Part shown: piece by piece, positions 8,133 through 15,936 of the stretch
Layout: each line of letters begins with the position of its first letter
How positions within the stretch are numbered: the stretch's first letter is position 1
Source of the DNA: Dictyobacter vulcani
Lineage (GTDB): Bacteria > Chloroflexota > Ktedonobacteria > Ktedonobacterales > Ktedonobacteraceae
NCBI RefSeq assembly: GCF_008974265.1
Contig: NZ_BKZW01000002.1
Location: 806,001 to 870,000 of the forward strand
DNA: 64,000 bases
Direction: 5' to 3'
The notes under the pieces: generated by a model
What the model saw: the letters and a program-made list of their open reading frames with translations, nothing else
Told to the model about the DNA's origin: nothing
Databases searched by the model: none
Program-made: the position numbers and the translations under genes

Positions 8133-8855
8133 CATGTTTGTTTCAGCATGCATGCATAGAGAAACATGATCTTTCCTCATGGGGATTATGCTTCAGCATT
8201 CTATAAACGTATGAGTCATGAATAAAGATATAGATAGTAATCACTATCTATATGTAAGTGACTAATATATTTGCTGTAATTGTTGTGGATGATGTATCCT
8301 ATAGCTATAATGTGTATGATTCAATAATAAAGTTTGACATGATATATCTTTTGTGATTATAATAAAAATAGTTATTTAATCTACGTGTATGAGCTTATTG
8401 TATTAAGAGATGCACACATGGTTTATAGCTAAAAATTTTTAACATTTTGTTAAAAAACGCATATTTTTGTATTTAATGCGCTCAGGAACAAATAGCACTA
8501 TTTTTCGATACTCATCAAGCTCATGTCGGTCAGATGACAGGATCAGAGCGAACCTGACCGGGTAGTGAATGATATGTGCAATCTATATTGATTATTTTGC
8601 ACATATATGGGCTATTGTTCCTATTTGTAGATATTTCATCTGGAAGATGGGAGAACATTACCGACAGAGATCCAATTATTTTTTTCTATCCATACTGCGT
8701 AAGAGTGGTTGAACGGTCATTCGGTGAACTGTACTGCTGTACTGGTTTATGTGTGGATAGACACCAGAAACGGTTACTGTACAAACGTTGTCTGGTTGTT
8801 ATGATTAACGAACTCCAGCCAGCCCGTGTACAAATTTTGCCAGGGGAGGGCTTTT
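8133..8855. other. AT-rich intergenic region before regulatory cassette 1
   Basis: This 723-base spacer has no convincing gene; a 102-codon open frame at 8576-8884 overlaps the next start and shows no family features. It holds a near-consensus promoter (8334-8363), a small A/T hairpin at 8436-8456 (TTTTTAAC / GTTAAAAA) and a longer inverted repeat CGGTCAG/CTGACCG at 8527-8533 and 8554-8560. The promoter would give the cassette a leader of roughly 485 bases, long enough for leader-based regulation, but I recognise no known riboswitch. Confidence 0.4.
8334..8363 (+). promoter_or_regulatory. Near-consensus housekeeping sigma-factor promoter
   Basis: TTGACA (8334-8339) and TATAAT (8358-8363) are both perfect hexamers with an 18-base spacer in an AT-rich setting. 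It points toward the small gene at 8856 and the LuxR-type regulator at 9289. Confidence 0.6.
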
Positions 8856-9068
8856 ATGAAAGATTCAGGTTTATTGCTTGCTGAAGAGAATGGTACCCGT
8901 GTGCTACTGCGAAAAGTATCACGATGTGGTCATATTTGCTATCATGGACAACTTTATTTTGTCACAAAAGCTCTTGCAGGGCAGCACCTGCAAATTCATG
9001 TGACTTCTCAACAGCTTGTTATCAAAGCTGAAATTCCGGTTTACAAGGCATATCCATTGAGAAAGTGA
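8856..9068 (+). CDS. 70-residue protein of regulatory cassette 1, transposase-barrel-like
   Basis: A strong GGGGAGGG site precedes ATG 8856. The protein (70 residues) is identical at 61 of 70 positions to the product of 23118-23330. Its pattern RKVSRCGHICYHGQLYFV followed by ALAGQHLQI resembles the small C-terminal beta-barrel domain of IS481/Mu-type transposases (R-V--G-I---G--Y-V---LAG----). No catalytic transposase domain and no element ends are nearby, so it could be a domesticated nucleic-acid-binding module. That resemblance is my pattern reading and not a database result. Both copies sit directly upstream of a LuxR-type regulator gene, which suggests a functional pair. Otherwise the function is unknown. 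Confidence 0.75.
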   Translation: MKDSGLLLAEENGTRVLLRKVSRCGHICYHGQLYFVTKALAGQHLQIHVTSQQLVIKAEIPVYKAYPLRK

Positions 9069-9112
9069 ATGAGATCTGATCGCTAGAAGCTTCCTTGAGA
9101 CATGATTATCCA

Positions 9113-9127
9113 TTTAGCTATGTGACT
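9113..9127 (+). promoter_or_regulatory. 15-bp sequence shared by both regulatory cassettes
   Basis: TTTAGCTATGTGACT occurs here, between the small gene and the LuxR-type gene of cassette 1, and exactly, in the opposite orientation, at 22852-22866 upstream of cassette 2. It may be an operator for the paired regulators; no binding evidence exists. Confidence 0.3.
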
Positions 9128-9288
9128 GCTCATTACACGAAGCGTTGTATCAATGGAGATTATTCGTACAGGACCATCAGGAAAACTCTGTAGAATATCA
9201 TGGAAGATGAAGATCCAAGTTGTATGGCGTCGTTGCATAGTACATCTTACGTACTTCATCGTACATTGCGCCTTTTAGGAGGATTTGT

Positions 9289-10023
9289 ATGGCCGTCAAG
9301 AGAAACAGTCAACCTGATATGCATCAGTCGCCTTTTTCCTCGCGATTTAATTCCGATCCTATTTATTTTTCGCAGGAGACAGTTCAATGGAGTTTTGTGC
9401 GATCCTTGCTGCACCTGTTCTGGATTGGTCAAAATTTATGCAAGCAACAGGGTGATGTCGTAGAGAGTTTATGTCGTGAAGTAGCCGATATCACGCAGCA
9501 AAAAGCGCAACTCGTATTGAAGCATCGAGATAACCTCGAGGCTACGCAAGAGATAGAGCCGTTTGTTGATCGAGCGCTCATCAGTTTTTCAGTGCAATTT
9601 TGTGAAGTAAATTACGGCATATTGTACATTGCGCCAGATGACGAACGGTCTACTATCCCTGCGATGCCCTTTGTGGCGGCCCAATTATTGGCGCAAGTAT
9701 GTAGCTGGCTGTTATATACCTTTGAGCAGGCTCTTTTTTTGCAGGGCCAGTGCCAGCGTCTTGATAGCCAGGTCGGTGGTTCGCTGACGAAAAGGGAGCG
9801 AGAAGTATTAACGCTCATGTGCCGTGGTTATACGCAACACTGTATTGCTGAAAAGCTCAGCATCTCGCCGACGACCGTTGGAAAACATCGGCAGCATATT
9901 TATGAGCAGTTGGGAGTACATTGTGAGCGTGACGCCTTATTTGCAGCCTATCAATCTGGTCTCTTTTCGATACTGGATTTCATCGGCACCGAGGCACCGA
10001 CTCCTCAAATGTGTCATAAATGA
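9289..10023 (+). CDS. LuxR-type transcriptional regulator, cassette 1
   Basis: A 244-residue DNA-binding regulator. The C-terminal GerE/LuxR helix-turn-helix is clear from about residue 165: LTKREREVLTLMCRGYTQ, then IAEKLSISPTTVGKHRQHIY. The N-terminal 160 residues contain a possible small sensor fold (SFSVQFCEVNYGILYIAPDD) that I cannot assign to PAS, GAF or receiver families with confidence; no phospho-acceptor aspartate pattern is evident. The start at ATG 9289 follows an AGGAGGA site. Its close paralogue is at 23429-24151. It lies upstream of the mbtH-like gene, and together the two regulators bracket the thioesterase/exporter/menFD operon, so control of the NRPS locus is likely but inferred from position. 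Confidence 0.85.
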   Translation: MAVKRNSQPDMHQSPFSSRFNSDPIYFSQETVQWSFVRSLLHLFWIGQNLCKQQGDVVESLCREVADITQQKAQLVLKHRDNLEATQEIEPFVDRALISFSVQFCEVNYGILYIAPDDERSTIPAMPFVAAQLLAQVCSWLLYTFEQALFLQGQCQRLDSQVGGSLTKREREVLTLMCRGYTQHCIAEKLSISPTTVGKHRQHIYEQLGVHCERDALFAAYQSGLFSILDFIGTEAPTPQMCHK

Positions 10024-10069
10024 TATTTTCCCTATTTTTGTCGTAATTTTAATGTTGGAAGTTATGTCA

Positions 10070-10087
10070 GTAACTATCCTTAGTTAC
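10070..10087. promoter_or_regulatory. 18-bp dyad upstream of mbtH
   Basis: GTAACTA-TCCT-TAGTTAC is a perfect dyad with 7-bp arms, 30 bases before the mbtH start. Its size fits a LuxR-type operator, with a LuxR-type gene ending 46 bases upstream. It could equally be a weak hairpin. Confidence 0.3.
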
Positions 10088-10117
10088 ATTTACTCGTTAC
10101 AGTGAAAGGGGACAGTG

Positions 10118-10342
10118 ATGAATACAGACGATAGAGAAGACACAACCATGTACAAAGTCGTGGTGAACCATGAAGAACAATATTCTATTTTTCCAATGTA
10201 TCTGGAGAATCCACTGGGTTGGAGAGACGCAGGTAAAAGTGGTCCTAAGCCCGAATGTCTGGCCTTTGTGAAGGAAGTCTGGACGGATATGCGTCCTCTG
10301 AGTTTACGCAAGAAGATGGAAGAGTCCGCTGCCCAAAAGTAA
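10118..10342 (+). CDS. mbtH: MbtH-like protein
   Basis: Small NRPS accessory protein that binds adenylation domains and often is needed for their solubility and activity. The family signature is almost complete: NHEEQYSIFP, PLGWRDAG, ECLAFVKEVWTDMRPLSL. The second tryptophan of the usual YSIWP motif is phenylalanine here. The ATG at 10118 sits 5 bases behind AAAGGGGA; a GTG immediately before it (10115) is also possible. It is followed after 45 bases by menB, an unexpected partner, and lies 15 kb from the synthetases it presumably serves. No other mbtH-like gene is seen in the window. Confidence 0.92.
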   Translation: MNTDDREDTTMYKVVVNHEEQYSIFPMYLENPLGWRDAGKSGPKPECLAFVKEVWTDMRPLSLRKKMEESAAQK

Positions 10343-10387
10343 GATAAGGTAGCGAAAGAAAGAATAGCTATAAAAGGAAGAGGAAAA

Positions 10388-11230
10388 ATGACGACTCAAG
10401 AAGAGCGCAAGGCAGTCTTGCAATGGCAAAATGTCGGTGACTATCAGGATATTATTTTTGAAAAAGCTGACGGGATCGCAAAGGTCACCATTAATCGGCC
10501 CGAGGTGCGTAATGCCTTCCGACCACAAACGGTCGATGAACTGATAAAAGCCTTCACCATCTGTCGGGATGATGCCGAGGTAGGAGTCGTGATTCTCACA
10601 GGCATGGGCGATAAAGCCTTTTGTTCTGGTGGTGATCAGCGTATTCGTGGTGAAGGTGGTTATGTTGGTAGCGACGGCGTTCCCCGGCTCAATGTCCTTG
10701 AATTGCAGAAATTGATCAAATATATTCCCAAGCCAGTAATTGCCATGGTTGCGGGCTATGCTATTGGTGGTGGTCATGTGTTGCATTTGATTTGTGATCT
10801 GACGATTGCGGCAGAGAATGCACGCTTCGGGCAAACCGGGCCGCGTGTGGGAAGCTTTGACGCTGGCTGGGGAGCGACCTACCTGGCACGCGTGGTGGGC
10901 CACAAAAAAGCTCGTGAAATCTGGTATCTCTGCCGTCAATACGACGCGCAGGAGGCACTGGATATGGGACTGGTCAATACGGTGGTACCTCTGGAGCTCT
11001 TAGAGGAAGAAACCGTTCGGTGGTGTCAGGAAATACTTGAAAAGAGTCCGATCGCTCTCCGCTTCCTGAAAGCCGCCTTCAATGCAGATACTGATGGTCT
11101 GGCAGGCATTCAAGCGCTGGCAGGCGATGCTACGATGCTTTATTACATGACTGAAGAAGGCAAAGAAGGAAAAAATGCCTTCTTAGAGAAACGGAAACCA
11201 GACTTCTCCAAATTCCCGCGCCTTCCCTAA
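10388..11230 (+). CDS. menB: 1,4-dihydroxy-2-naphthoyl-CoA synthase
   Basis: Crotonase-fold enzyme that cyclises o-succinylbenzoyl-CoA to the naphthoyl-CoA precursor of menaquinone. MenB-specific sequence distinguishes it from ordinary enoyl-CoA hydratases: NRPEVRNAFRP, FCSGGDQRIRG, DGVPRLNVLELQ, FGQTGPRVGSFDAGWG and the C-terminal KRKPDFSKFPRLP. The length, 280 residues, is normal. Start at ATG 10388 behind GGAAGAGG. It may be co-transcribed with mbtH. The MenF and MenD activities are encoded 5 kb away on the other strand; menC, menE and menA are not in the window. Confidence 0.93.
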   Translation: MTTQEERKAVLQWQNVGDYQDIIFEKADGIAKVTINRPEVRNAFRPQTVDELIKAFTICRDDAEVGVVILTGMGDKAFCSGGDQRIRGEGGYVGSDGVPRLNVLELQKLIKYIPKPVIAMVAGYAIGGGHVLHLICDLTIAAENARFGQTGPRVGSFDAGWGATYLARVVGHKKAREIWYLCRQYDAQEALDMGLVNTVVPLELLEEETVRWCQEILEKSPIALRFLKAAFNADTDGLAGIQALAGDATMLYYMTEEGKEGKNAFLEKRKPDFSKFPRLP

Positions 11231-11271
11231 GGGAAAGTCATACCAACCAGATTCCCCGTATTTCATATGTA

Positions 11272-11320
11272 AAGTGTGGCTGAAGCTCACATCTCAAGAT
11301 TAGAAGCTTCAGCCACACTT
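11272..11320. terminator. Long hairpin after menB
   Basis: Perfect 16-bp arms at 11272-11287 and 11305-11320 (AAGTGTGGCTGAAGCT and its complement) with a 17-base loop. There is no clear T-tract, so it may be a stabilising hairpin or part of a repeat and not a classical terminator. Confidence 0.5.
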
Positions 11321-11455
11321 GGGCACTAAAGCGCCCATGCTTCTTCTATCCTGCCACGTTCACAGTTGATGAGTGGCTTGCCACCAGCCTGTTTGCCCCC
11401 ACGCTCATCGGAGGTGTGTTGCTTGCCGCACTCGGGCGCTAAAGCACCCTACTTC

Positions 11456-11514
11456 TTTTATTATGTGGTATCAAAAAATGTGCTTTGCGCATTTTTTGAT
11501 ACCACATAATAAAA
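11456..11514. repeat. 25-bp perfect inverted repeat
   Basis: Arms at 11456-11480 and 11490-11514 match perfectly and the stem can extend three further pairs into the loop, giving a 28-pair stem with a 3-base loop. It begins inside the second GGGC-CTAAAGC-CCC motif. It looks like a small palindromic repeat element or a remnant of transposon ends. Confidence 0.65.
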
Positions 11515-11709
11515 CCTTTGTCCGCACCGCAGGTGCGAAAAATCATGTAGAGAAATGATGGAGTATACGAGAATCAAACACTATACAAACACTATATAAG
11601 AACGGCATTGATGGTTAACGTTGAAGAATGTCATGAAATTGGATAGCAACAGTATCTTGCTATGTTACAATGAGGATCATATCTGGCTAGTTCCACAAAG
11701 GAGTGTTTT

Positions 11710-14700
11710 GTGTCACATCAGATTCGTTGGACTATTCAAAAAATCGCACAGCGCTTGAATTTAATTGAGCCGCTTGTCTATCGTCGCCGTCAGACTATTC
11801 CATCTTTCCGCTTTTTGCCTCTGATCGGTCCACGGGAGCAGCCACCAGTCGGGGTTGATGTGGATGATAGCGCCTGGACCGTGATCGAGCCCTATGACTA
11901 CTGGGGCGAGTGGCGCCAGAATTTTGTTCTACGGAGTAGCTTCCAGATTCCTGATGAGTGGGAAAAAGGACTTCCTTTCGCGCTTTCGTTGCCTATCGGT
12001 ACGACGGGCGATTTTAGCCATCCTGAGGCTTTAGCCTATATTGATGGTGTTTCCTATGCGGCCTGTGACCGTCATCACCATGAGTTTGCTTTGCGCGCGG
12101 ACTGGCAGGATGCTCAGGTGCATACGCTGGCTTTGCATGGCTGGACTGCCGCCCATGGCGAACATGGCGCGCAGTTGTTGATGAAGCCCTGTGAGGTGGT
12201 GCAGATCGATCAACCGACCCGTGATTTTATCGCTACTGCCCGGGTGGCTCTTGGTGCGGCCGAGTCACTCGCCGAAGCGGTTCCCGCGCGTGGTAAATTA
12301 CTCTATGCTCTTGATCGTGCCTTTATTTTGCTGGATACTCGTGAGCCGTTTGGCGAGGACTTCTATGCCAGTGTGGCCGAGGCTCATTCCGTCTTGAAGG
12401 AAGGTATCGCTCAGGCTGGCGCTCCATTGGATGTTGAAGTTGTAGCGACCGGCCATGCACATATTGATGTGGCCTGGCTCTGGACGCTGGGCCAGACACG
12501 GCGCAAAGCCTCGCGTACCTTCCATACCGTCGACCGCCTGATGGAGCAGTTCCCTGATTATCACTTTACCCAGAGCCAGCCGCAACTCTATGAGTTTATG
12601 CGCCAGGATCATCCTGATCTCTTTGAGGCGATCAAACAGCGTGTGGCCGAGGGGCGTTGGGAACTCACTGGCGGCATGTGGGTTGAGGCCGATTGTAATC
12701 TGAGTGGACCCGAGTCGCTGGCGCGTCAGTTCCTGTTGGGACGTTCCTTTTTTGCCGAGCACTTTGGCAAGGATATTGAGACGCCTGTTCTCTGGCTGCC
12801 GGATGTCTTTGGCTATGCCTGGGCTTTACCGCAATTGATCAAGCAGGCTGGCCTGGAGTATTTCTTCACTATTAAGATCGGTTGGAGCCAGTATAATCGC
12901 CTGCCGTTCGATAGCTTCTGGTGGCAGGGAATTGATGGAACACGTGTGCTGACCCACTTCAGTCCCACGCCCGAGAAGGGCAGCGCCTATGCCAGTACCT
13001 ATAATGCCATGGCCACCCCGGATGATATTCTTGGCACCTGGACCAATTTCCGGCAGAAAGATCTGGGCCATGACAATGTGGTGCCACCGGTCCTGACCGC
13101 CTTTGGCTTTGGCGATGGTGGTGGTGGTCCGACCCGCGAGATGCTGGAAAACCTGCGCGAGATGAAGGAATTTCCGGCCTTCCCGCGCACGCGTCAGGGC
13201 GACGTGGGTTCCTTCTTCCGTCAGCTTGAGGAGACATCTGGTTCCCAACTTCCAACCTGGAATGGTGAACTCTATCTGGAATACCACCGTGGTACCTATA
13301 CCACACAGAGTCGCAACAAGCGTTGGAACCGCAAGAGCGAGTTCTTGCTCCACGATGCTGAGTTCCTGGCCGCCCAGGCAAGCCTGCTGAATAATGACTA
13401 TCGCTATCCCGACAAAGAGATCACGCAGGCGTGGCAGCTCATTTGTCTGAACCAGTTCCACGATATCATTCCTGGCAGCAGTATCCATGATGTCTATGTA
13501 GAATCGGAGCAGCAATATGCTGAGATTGCTAAACTGGGAAACAGTGTTCGTGAGGGGGCGTTGCAGGCGATTGCCAGACAGGTTGCGGGTGATGTCCTGA
13601 TCGCCAATCCGATCTCCTTTGAGCGTAACGACCTGGCTTTCTGGCCTGAGTCACTGCCTGCTGGACGGCACCTGCAGAACAGTCATACCGGGAGCCCGTG
13701 TATGTACAGAGCACAAACAGCGGCACCTGGATCGATGCCGGGGCACTGCATCAATTGAGCATTACTGGCTTGCAGATCGTCGAGGGTGAGCAGAAGCAGC
13801 CGAGCACCGAGCTGATCGTTACCCCGGAGCTCCTGGAGAACACCTCTACCCGCATCGAGCTCAATAGTGCCGGCGATATCGTGCGTATCTATGACAAAGT
13901 ACGCGAGCGTGAAGTCCTGCCAGAGGGAGCCATCGCCAACCAGTTCCAGGCCTTCGAGGATCGTCCGATGAACTGGGATGCCTGGGATGTCGATATCTTC
14001 TATGATGACAAACAGTGGCTGGCTGATCCTGCCACTTCCATCCGCGTGGTTGAAAGTGGTCCCTTGCGTGCAACTATTGAAGTCCAGCGTCAGATCTTGC
14101 ATAGCAAGTATACCCAGCTGATCTCATTAAACTATAATAGTCCGCAGTTAGATATTACGACTGATATCGACTGGCGCGAACGCCACATTCTGCTCAAAGT
14201 CGCCTTCCCGGTTGATATCTTGAGTCCCGTGGCGACCTATGAAATCCAGTGGGGGAATGTGCAACGTCCAACCCACCGCAACACCTCGTGGGATTGGGCC
14301 AGATTTGAAACGTGCGCGCAAAAATTCGTGGATTTGAGCGAAGGTGACTATGGCGTCAGTGTACTCAACGACTGTAAATATGGCCATGACATCAAGGAGA
14401 ATGTGATCCGTATCAGCCTCTTGCGCAGTCCAACCATGCCGGATCCTGAGGCGGACCAGGGGGCACAGCGTTTTACTTATAGTCTTTTACCGCACGCTGG
14501 TAATTGGGGTGAGGAGACCATTCGCGCTGCCTATGCGCTCAATGATCCTTTGATTGTCTATACTCCAGAGCAGAAAGCAGACACAGCTGCAGAACAGCAG
14601 TTGCCGGCTTTTGTGCGTGTGGACAAGCCGAATGTGATCATTGAAACGATCAAGCGTGCTGAAGATGGCAATGGGATTATCGTGCGTCTGTACGAGAGCC

Positions 14701-14867
14701 AGCGCCGTCGCGGGCGGGTGACGCTGACCACGGGCTTCAATCTGGCCGAAGTCTGGCATACTAATCTGCTTGAAGAAAATGGCGAACAGGTACAGTGCCA
14801 GGGTAATGAGCTCACCTTCTCGATCAAGCCCTACGAGATTGTTACCCTGCGATTGGTGCAGGCATAA
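11710..14867 (+). CDS. GH38 alpha-mannosidase, one-base frameshift
   Basis: Glycoside hydrolase of family 38, cleaving terminal alpha-mannosyl residues of glycans. When repaired it is about 1,052 residues, normal for bacterial members. The catalytic domain shows the zinc motif GHAHIDVAWLW at about residue 248, GGMWVEADCNL, the nucleophile region LWLPDVFGYAW near 364, and GDGGGGPTREM near 469; the C-terminal beta domain follows. The first frame stops at 13758 and the second carries the C-terminal 390 residues. Adding one G to GGG at 13690-13692 gives HTGEPVYVQSTNSGTWIDAG, joining the two exactly. The start is GTG 11710, with AAAGGAG six bases upstream. No signal peptide is visible, so it is probably cytoplasmic. 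It has no obvious link to the peptide locus. Confidence 0.88.
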
Positions 14868-14890
14868 ATCTCGTCTGACCTTGTTCACGC

Positions 14891-14947
14891 GAAACGCTAC
14901 GACGGCGCTCCTCCCAGTTTATAGGAGGAGTGCCGTCGTAGCGTTTC
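14891..14947. terminator. Strong bidirectional hairpin terminator
   Basis: Arms of 24 bp (14891-14914 and 14924-14947) pair with a single G-T wobble around a 9-base loop. It lies between the convergent mannosidase and lipoprotein genes. Confidence 0.7.
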
Positions 14948-14995
14948 ACCCTCTACTCAAAATCTTTCTTTGCTCAAAGAAGGATCAATCTGCAA

Positions 14996-15406
14996 TTATT
15001 GCACGACGATCGTCATCTCTAATTCCGGATGTTCTTTGCTTTTGATTGTCCATGTGCCAGTTCTTGTGAACTGGAAGGAGGTCTGACCTTTCGCACCGAC
15101 CTTTCCACCATCGGGTGGGCCCCCGGCAGGCGTGGTCACAAAAGTAAACGTTTGATCGGTGGAATTACTGATTGTAACCGTATCATTCATAACGATAGTC
15201 AGATTATGCTGATTCACAAAATTGGTTTGATCAAAGGTATAGGTGCCAGCAGATGCTGGTTTAATTGTGATGGTATAGGTTTTTCCCTGATAAGTGATAG
15301 AGCTCGAACTGCAGGCAACCAGTACAATGCTTAAAAGGATGCCAACTATGAGCGTCAGTCCCGGGAAGAGGATCTTTGTATTCTCTGGTGGTGTATGTAG
15401 ATTCAT
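14996..15406 (-). CDS. Small lipoprotein with a cupredoxin-like domain
   Basis: A hydrophobic signal segment ends in lipobox IVLVACSSSS, so the protein is probably lipidated and exposed outside the membrane. The mature part of about 100 residues has the beta-strand rhythm of a cupredoxin-like fold: VNQHNLTIVMNDTVTISNST, TFTFVTTP and the closing TWTIKSKEHPELEMTIVV. The copper-ligand cysteine that normally precedes the last histidine loop is absent, so copper binding is doubtful. I prefer ATG 15406, ten bases behind AAAAGGGG; an in-frame ATG at 15427 would add seven residues. The function is unknown. It is separated from the mannosidase gene by a strong hairpin. Confidence 0.75.
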   Translation of the reverse strand: MNLHTPPENTKILFPGLTLIVGILLSIVLVACSSSSITYQGKTYTITIKPASAGTYTFDQTNFVNQHNLTIVMNDTVTISNSTDQTFTFVTTPAGGPPDGGKVGAKGQTSFQFTRTGTWTIKSKEHPELEMTIVVQ

Positions 15407-15593
15407 CAGTGTTTTACCCCTTTTCATTTTTTACACTTCTTGCTTAAGTATATAGTATGATATATCTGTTAAGTTTGTCAAAATTTGTGATATATCATTG
15501 TGGTTATTTCATTTTTTTCTCTCTCTGATGCTTGATGATCTTTTGCATTTTGGATAGTGTTTGTTTCCCGAGCGTCCAACCAGCCACACTCTA

Positions 15594-15841
15594 TGAGTTA
15601 TCCCGAACTTTTGAAAAAGTTCCCAAAACTGGGGGGTGCAGGGTCCTCCCTGCCGGGGTGCGGGGTGTCCCCGCCATTCTTTCTTCCTCTCGCGCCGCCT
15701 GCGGCGGCGCGTAAAAAGAGAAAAAGAGGTTTGGCGGGGACACCCCGCACCCCGGCAGGAGGGCTGGCCGCCCTCCTGCACCTCCCGCATTGGGAGCGCG
15801 GGACCCATTTTTCGGATTTTTCAAAAATCCGGGATGACTCA
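15594..15841. mobile_element. Miniature inverted-repeat element (MITE-like), about 248 bp
   Basis: The two ends are imperfect inverted repeats about 40 bp long, each starting TGAGT-ATCCCG and each containing its own small hairpin (around 15605-15622 and 15813-15831). Inside is a perfect 28-bp inverted repeat (15649-15676 and 15732-15759, GC-rich) around a CGCGCCGC/GCGGCGCG core. There is no transposase gene; the open frames that cross it on both strands are by-products of the GC-rich repeat. I could not identify a clear target duplication. The remaining bases from 15428 to 15593 and 15842 to 15936 are AT-rich and hold no gene. Confidence 0.6.
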
Positions 15842-15936
15842 CAATACCTTTAAAACCTTTGAAGCGCCAGAGTTAAGAAAACAAATCATGCATAAAACGT
15901 ATTTCATGGAAAACAAGCACTATCTTATATAAGAGA

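Larger units (their letters stand above)
11231..11709. other. Hairpin-rich spacer between menB and the alpha-mannosidase gene
   Basis: No gene that I can support lies in these 479 bases; a 61-codon open frame at 11373-11558 only reads through the repeats. The spacer contains three notable structures: a 16-bp hairpin (11272-11320), two copies of a motif of the form GGGC-CTAAAGC-CCC followed by CTTCTT (11321-11346 and 11434-11458), and a 25-bp near-perfect palindrome (11456-11514). The rest is AT-rich and probably holds the promoter of the mannosidase gene. Confidence 0.5.

Noticed and set aside
8576..8884. 102-codon frame upstream of cassette 1
   Set aside because: Overlaps the well-supported start at 8856, lacks a ribosome site and has no counterpart upstream of cassette 2.
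10304..10939. 211-codon minus-strand frame over mbtH and menB
   Set aside because: Antisense to two clearly conserved genes, with no ribosome site or domain features.
12298..13515. Two long minus-strand frames (154 and 229 codons) within the mannosidase gene
   Set aside because: Antisense to GH38 catalytic motifs; composition is low-complexity and not protein-like.
15509..15932. Several overlapping frames on both strands rich in Gly, Pro and Arg
   Set aside because: They are produced by the GC-rich inverted repeats of the MITE-like element.
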